Source: Clostridium sp. CAG:567 (GTDB taxonomy: Bacteria; Bacillota; Clostridia; TANB77; CAG-508). From it: a stretch of DNA of 64,000 nucleotides. Under the pieces are notes generated by a model that saw nothing but the letters and a program-made list of their open reading frames with translations, was not told where the DNA came from and ran no database searches. This document shows, piece after piece, positions 59,834-64,000 of this stretch. The stretch lies in NCBI GenBank assembly GCA_000437855.1, contig FR902206.1, positions 7,139-71,138 of the forward strand, given 5' to 3'. The position numbers were made by a program, and so were the translations under genes. Numbering within the stretch: the stretch's first letter is position 1; each line of letters opens with the position of its first letter.

Positions 59834-62401
59834 ATGTATATATTTAATAGGATTACTGTAAATCCACAATTACCAAAAAGAATTGAAAAGTTATCCGAAA
59901 TTGGATATAATCTTTGGTGGTCATGGAATACGGAGTTTTTAAAACTTTTTAAAGAAATAGACATTGACTTATGGGAAAGTGTAAATAAAAATCCTATAAA
60001 ATTTTTAAAATTAGTAACACAAGAAAAGTTAGAAAAAGCTGCACAAAGCCCAGAGTTCCTTAAAAAGTATGATAAAGTAGTTGAAAACTTTGAAGATTAT
60101 ATGAAAAGTAAAAATAATTGGTTTGAAAAGAAATATCCAGACAATAAGAATGATGTTATTGCGTACTTTTCAGCAGAATATGGGTTAGATCAAACATTAG
60201 CAATTTATTCTGGTGGACTTGGAATCTTATCAGGTGACCATCTTAAATCTGCTAGTGATTTAGGGGTTCCACTAGTAGCAATAGGACTATTATACAAAAA
60301 GGGATATTTTAATCAAAAAATAAATGGAAACGGAATACAAGAAACAGAATATAATGATATTGATATAGAAAACTTACCGATTGAAAGTGTAAAAGACTCT
60401 GAAGGAAAAGATGTATTAGTTGCATTACACTTTCCAAAGAAAAAATTATATTTGAAAGCTTGGAAGGTAAATGTTGGTAGAGTTGAACTATATTTGCTTG
60501 ACTCTGATATTGAAGCAAATATTCCAGAGTATAGAGAGATTACCAAAACTCTATATGGTGGAGACAGAGAAATGAGAATACAACAAGAAATTATACTTGG
60601 TCAAGGTGGAGTAGCAATGTTAAAAGCATTAGGCTATAATCCAACTATATATCACATGAATGAAGGACATTCTTCATTTTTAATATTAGAATTAATATAT
60701 AATCTAATGAAAGAAAAACAAGTATCATTTCAAATTGCAAGAGATATAGTAGCTTCTAAAACAGTATTTACAACACACACACCAGTTCCAGCTGGAAATG
60801 ATATATTTACATTAAGTTTGGTAGAAAAGTATTTTAAAGATTACTGGGACAAATTAGGAATTACAAAACAAGAATTTTTCCAAATGGGAATGAAACCAGA
60901 TGTTCAAATAGATACAACTGGATTTAATATGGGTATATTAGCATTAAAAGTAGCAGGCAAGAAAAACGGTGTGAGTAAACTACATGGAGCTGTTTCAAGA
61001 GAACTATTTGGAGAAGTATGGCCTAATATTGCAGCAAATGAATCTCCAATTACGTATGTAACAAATGGAATTCACACTTGTTCATGGTTATCACCACATT
61101 TAAAAGAGCTATATAATAAATATCTAATTCCATATTGGCAAGATAGAATTTATGATGACGAAGTATGGAAGAAAATATCAGATGTTCCAAATGAAGAACT
61201 TTGGAAGGCACATCAAGAACGCAAAGTTAAAATGTTAGCCATAGTAAAAGAGAATACTATAAATAGACTAAGAAGATGTGGATATAATTATGATGAAATA
61301 ATGAAAATAGTTGATTGCTTAGATCCAAACGCATTAACAATTGGATTTGCAAGAAGATTTGCGACATATAAAAGAGCAACATTAATATTTAAAGACTTAG
61401 AAAGAATTACACAAATACTAAATAATAAAAATCAAAAGGTACAAATCATATTTGCAGGAAAAGCACATCCAGCAGATAAAGAAGGCCAAGACTTAATAAA
61501 ATATATACATGAAATTTCAATGAAACCACAATTTAAAGGAAAAGTATTCTTATTAGAAAATTATAATATTGCTATGTCAAAATATTTGATTAGTGGTGTT
61601 GATGTATGGTTAAATACACCTAGAAGACCTATGGAGGCATCAGGAACAAGTGGACAAAAAGCATCTGTTAATGGAGTAATTAACTTCAGTATTCTAGATG
61701 GTTGGTGGGCAGAAGGATATAATGCAAAAAATGGATGGAAAATAGGAGAATCATTAGAATATTCTGATTATGAATCTCAAGATAGAGCTGATAGTCAAAG
61801 CATATATGATACACTAGAAAACAAAATAATACCTATGTATTATGAGAAAGATGAAGATGGAATATCAAGTAGATGGATGCAAACAATGAAAGAATCAATT
61901 ATATCTACAGGAGGAAAATATAGTACATCTAGAATGTTAACAGACTATGTAGATAAATTGTATATACCACTTTGCAATTTATATAACAACTATTATGCAG
62001 AACTAGGAAAAGTTGGAGAACTTAATGAATGGAAAAAAAGCTTAAAGAATGCATGGGATAACATTGAAATAACGCAAGAAAATAATTTGGATAATATCAC
62101 ATTAGATGCAGGAAATAATATTGAAGTAAGATGTAAAGTAAAATTACCAAATATTAATAAAGATAATATTGAAGCACAAGTATATTATGGAAAAATAAGT
62201 GAAAATGGAACTGTAGATGATATTAGTATTATTCCAATGGAACTTGAAGAAGCTGATGAAGAAAGTAAAATATATACATATAAGGCAAAAGTAAACCTTA
62301 TAAATGGCGGAAATTATGGATATACATTTAGAGTAATGCCTAAACATGAAATGATATTAGACTCAGCTAACTTAGATTTGATAAAATGGATTACAAAATA
62401 G
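59834..62401 (+). CDS. glgP: alpha-glucan (maltodextrin/glycogen) phosphorylase
   Basis: 855 residues of the GT35 type with the short DUF3417 N-terminus (LPKRIEKLSEIGYNLWWSWNTEFLKLFKEID). Core motifs: GGLGILSGDHLKSASDLGVPLVAIGLLYKKGYFNQ, YHMNEGHSSFLILELI, TTHTPVPAGND, and the PLP-binding Lys in RRPMEASGTSGQKASVNGVINFSILDGWW (about 615). The C-terminal 130 residues (from about 725) form a beta-rich extension of unknown role, with GYTFRVMPKHE at its end. It releases glucose-1-phosphate from alpha-1,4-glucans. AAGGAGGAAAAA precedes the ATG. Confidence 0.95.
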   Translation: MYIFNRITVNPQLPKRIEKLSEIGYNLWWSWNTEFLKLFKEIDIDLWESVNKNPIKFLKLVTQEKLEKAAQSPEFLKKYDKVVENFEDYMKSKNNWFEKKYPDNKNDVIAYFSAEYGLDQTLAIYSGGLGILSGDHLKSASDLGVPLVAIGLLYKKGYFNQKINGNGIQETEYNDIDIENLPIESVKDSEGKDVLVALHFPKKKLYLKAWKVNVGRVELYLLDSDIEANIPEYREITKTLYGGDREMRIQQEIILGQGGVAMLKALGYNPTIYHMNEGHSSFLILELIYNLMKEKQVSFQIARDIVASKTVFTTHTPVPAGNDIFTLSLVEKYFKDYWDKLGITKQEFFQMGMKPDVQIDTTGFNMGILALKVAGKKNGVSKLHGAVSRELFGEVWPNIAANESPITYVTNGIHTCSWLSPHLKELYNKYLIPYWQDRIYDDEVWKKISDVPNEELWKAHQERKVKMLAIVKENTINRLRRCGYNYDEIMKIVDCLDPNALTIGFARRFATYKRATLIFKDLERITQILNNKNQKVQIIFAGKAHPADKEGQDLIKYIHEISMKPQFKGKVFLLENYNIAMSKYLISGVDVWLNTPRRPMEASGTSGQKASVNGVINFSILDGWWAEGYNAKNGWKIGESLEYSDYESQDRADSQSIYDTLENKIIPMYYEKDEDGISSRWMQTMKESIISTGGKYSTSRMLTDYVDKLYIPLCNLYNNYYAELGKVGELNEWKKSLKNAWDNIEITQENNLDNITLDAGNNIEVRCKVKLPNINKDNIEAQVYYGKISENGTVDDISIIPMELEEADEESKIYTYKAKVNLINGGNYGYTFRVMPKHEMILDSANLDLIKWITK

Positions 62402-62405
62402 TAAG

Positions 62406-62433
62406 GTAAAGGGCGTCAAATATAAGCGCCTTT
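62406..62433 (+). terminator. terminator after glgP
   Basis: GGGCG…CGCC with a 10-nt loop, flanked by AAA and TTTT; stem short and slightly bulged. Ends 23 bp before the pyruvate kinase ATG, so it may attenuate rather than block. Confidence 0.5.
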
Positions 62434-62455
62434 TATATATATGGAGGAATGTGGA

Positions 62456-63469
62456 ATGAGAAAAACAAAAATTATATGTACATTAGGACCAGCTGTTGAT
62501 AAACCAGAGGTGCTAGAAAGACTTATTTTAGCAGGAATGAATGTTGGAAGAATTAACTTCTCACATGGAAATTATCAAGACCAAGAAGAAAGAATAGAAA
62601 ATTTTAAAGAAGTAAGAGCAAAAGTTGGAAAAAAAGTATCTTTAATGTTAGATACAAAAGGCCCAGAAATTAGAATTGGAAAATTTGAAAATGGTGAAAT
62701 TTGGTTAAATCCAGATGATATTTTTACATTAAAAACAGAAGAAATATTAGGTAATAAAGAGCAAGTTTCAGTAACATACAAAAATTTATATAATGAAGTA
62801 AATGTAGGTACAGTTATTCTAATAAATGATGGTTTAATAAAAATAAAAGTTATTGAAATAAAAGGAACAGATATTATATGTCAGGTAATAGATGGAGGAA
62901 AATTAACTAATACTAAAAGTATAAATATTCCAGGAATGGAAATTAATCTTCCAAGTCCAACTGAAAAAGATATTGAAGACATAAAATTTGGTATAAAAGC
63001 TGGTTTTGATTGCATAGCAGCATCTTTTGTACGAAGTGCACAAGATGTATTAAATATAAAAAAAGTACTTAAAGAAAATGATGGGAAAAATATTAAGATA
63101 ATAGCAAAAATAGAAAATAGACAAGGAATAGATAATTTTGATGAGATTCTAGAGGTATCTGACGGAATTATGGTTGCAAGAGGGGATTTAGGAGTAGAAA
63201 TTCCAATGGAAGAAGTACCAATTAGACAGAAAGAATTTATAAGAAAATGTAATAGAGCAGGAAAACCAGTTATAATAGCAACTCAAATGTTAGAATCAAT
63301 GACTCATAGCCCAAGACCAACAAGAGCAGAAGTAAATGATGTAGCAAATGCAGTATATGATATGGCAAACTATGTAATGTTATCAGGTGAAACAGCAACA
63401 GGAGAATACCCAATAGAGTGCGTAGAAACAATGAGCAGAATATGTGAGGCTGTTGAAAAGGCAGACTAG
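62456..63469 (+). CDS. pyk: pyruvate kinase, without C-terminal domain
   Basis: 337 residues from ATG 62456 (GGAGGAATGTGGA upstream). All of the catalytic A and B domains are present: KIICTLGPA, LDTKGPEIRIG (B-domain start), the Lys in IIAKIENRQGID, GIMVARGDLGVEIP, IATQMLESM, PRPTRAEVNDVANAVYD and SGETATGEYPIECV. The protein stops after MSRICEAVEKAD, where other bacterial pyruvate kinases continue with a 110-130 residue regulatory C domain. The stop is a clean TAG. It should still make pyruvate and ATP from PEP and ADP, but without the usual allosteric domain. Confidence 0.9.
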   Translation: MRKTKIICTLGPAVDKPEVLERLILAGMNVGRINFSHGNYQDQEERIENFKEVRAKVGKKVSLMLDTKGPEIRIGKFENGEIWLNPDDIFTLKTEEILGNKEQVSVTYKNLYNEVNVGTVILINDGLIKIKVIEIKGTDIICQVIDGGKLTNTKSINIPGMEINLPSPTEKDIEDIKFGIKAGFDCIAASFVRSAQDVLNIKKVLKENDGKNIKIIAKIENRQGIDNFDEILEVSDGIMVARGDLGVEIPMEEVPIRQKEFIRKCNRAGKPVIIATQMLESMTHSPRPTRAEVNDVANAVYDMANYVMLSGETATGEYPIECVETMSRICEAVEKAD

Positions 63470-63539
63470 TTGAAAATTTAATTCTTTTTCGACATGGAAT
63501 GTGGGTCTCAAATATATATTGAAAGGAATGAAGTAACAA

Positions 63540-64000
63540 ATGGCAAATGTTTGCGACTATGTAAAATGGAGAGGAGATTTAAACTTAAAAAAAGATGTAT
63601 TTAATGAAATTGATGGTTTAATATTATCAAGATTATCATATTTCCCACTTGAACAACTATTAGAAGAAAATGAAGAAATAACAATAGAAGAATTTGCAAA
63701 AAGATTTGAACAAACTGACAAAACAACTTTAAGAATACTTTGGGAAGATGATAAAGAACTTATTCCTTTAATAGGCAAATCTGAAAGATTTGGAAAAATG
63801 ATAGTAACAAATATTGCAAACAAATTTAATAAAGAAGAAGAAAGGCAATTTTTTGCAGTTACGGTTTTAATGCCAGACAATACTATATTTGTATCATATA
63901 GAGGTACAGATGATACTTTAGTTGGATGGAAAGAAGACTTTAACATGAGCTTCAAATCACATATTGCATCACAATTGGATTCAGCAAAATACATAAATGA
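63540..64000 (+). CDS. DUF2974/Mbeg1-like alpha/beta hydrolase, 3' end outside window
   Basis: The first 153 codons of a gene that runs off the right edge. It reads MANVCDYVKWRGDLNLKKDVFNEIDGLILSRLSYFPLEQLL, then a lipase-like stretch TVLMPDNTIFVSYRGTDDTLVGWKEDFNMSFKSHIASQLDSAKYIN. This matches the DUF2974 (Mbeg1-like) family of serine hydrolases, whose GxSxG nucleophile should lie beyond the window. AAAGGAATGA lies 11 bases before the ATG. Family call is good; substrate unknown. Confidence 0.8.
   Translation, partial: MANVCDYVKWRGDLNLKKDVFNEIDGLILSRLSYFPLEQLLEENEEITIEEFAKRFEQTDKTTLRILWEDDKELIPLIGKSERFGKMIVTNIANKFNKEEERQFFAVTVLMPDNTIFVSYRGTDDTLVGWKEDFNMSFKSHIASQLDSAKYIN

Noticed and set aside
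60309..60546. Minus-strand ORFs inside glgP and similar ORFs inside other long genes
   Set aside because: They lack ribosome sites and domain sense and lie opposite well-conserved coding sequence; shadow frames of AT-rich genes.
1..64000. CRISPR array
   Set aside because: No regularly spaced repeats of 24-40 bp anywhere. The repeated pieces found are two-copy or boundary repeats.

Overview
The window is about 64 kb of very AT-rich DNA with Bacillota (Firmicutes) gene order: ireB-ruvX-DUF1292, tig-clpP-clpX-lexA, rbgA-mrnC, a DnaE-type polymerase, AddA, MreB and a SpoVK-like ATPase. Codon use, AGGAG-type ribosome sites and many unrecognised small membrane proteins suggest an uncultivated low-GC Clostridia lineage, probably host-associated. 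That placement is inference; no 16S gene is present.

Layout. 1-2.3 kb (minus strand): small and partial genes, a LysR regulator and an MBL-fold hydrolase. 2.3-10.2 kb: accessory DNA with an excisionase-like protein, a dead IS256-family element, an RloA/RloB (AbiL-like) defence pair, an orphan PD-(D/E)XK protein, a GNAT, and a decayed ABC-F gene that still has an intact leader peptide and attenuator hairpin. Beside it is the 3' half of an initiator tRNA-fMet, an old attachment-site scar. 10.2-32.2 kb: core and lineage genes: addA without addB, an FAD dehydrogenase, dnaE, a G5/SH3/glucosaminidase wall enzyme, a cluster of pilin-like protein, deviant MinD-type ATPase and GAF/degenerate-GGDEF protein, ireB-ruvX-DUF1292, an HD hydrolase, and a 1493-residue protein joining SpoVK/CbbX-type AAA+ modules to an FtsH-type M41 protease.

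32.3-39.4 kb is the most unusual part. Three accessory segments lie in tandem in front of rbgA. Each boundary is a mini-ORF ending in the start of rbgA (codons for N-W) at the same 8-bp core AACTGGTA. The leftmost mini-ORF looks like the native rbgA start. The others look like replacement starts brought in by each insertion. Serine-recombinase and relaxase remnants and phage-type cargo (BRO/DinD, KilA-N, RhuM, DUF1016, uracil-DNA glycosylase, exonuclease) fill the segments. I read this as a serial integration site inside the 5' end of an essential GTPase gene. The present rbgA junction carries one extra base.

39.4-64 kb is mostly housekeeping: rbgA-mrnC, tRNA-Glu, recN, lysS, an M50 protease, tsaD, a phosphoesterase, tig, clpP, clpX, lexA, mreB, an acyl-CoA ligase, tRNA-Met, a tRNA-Tyr interrupted by a 221-nt group I intron (IC3-like core), a PD-(D/E)XK homing-endonuclease-like gene just outside that intron, a monofunctional transglycosylase, an MFS protein, alpha-glucan phosphorylase, a pyruvate kinase lacking its C-terminal domain, and a partial DUF2974-like hydrolase. 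Most genes sit in short, tightly spaced operons ended by clear hairpin-plus-T terminators.
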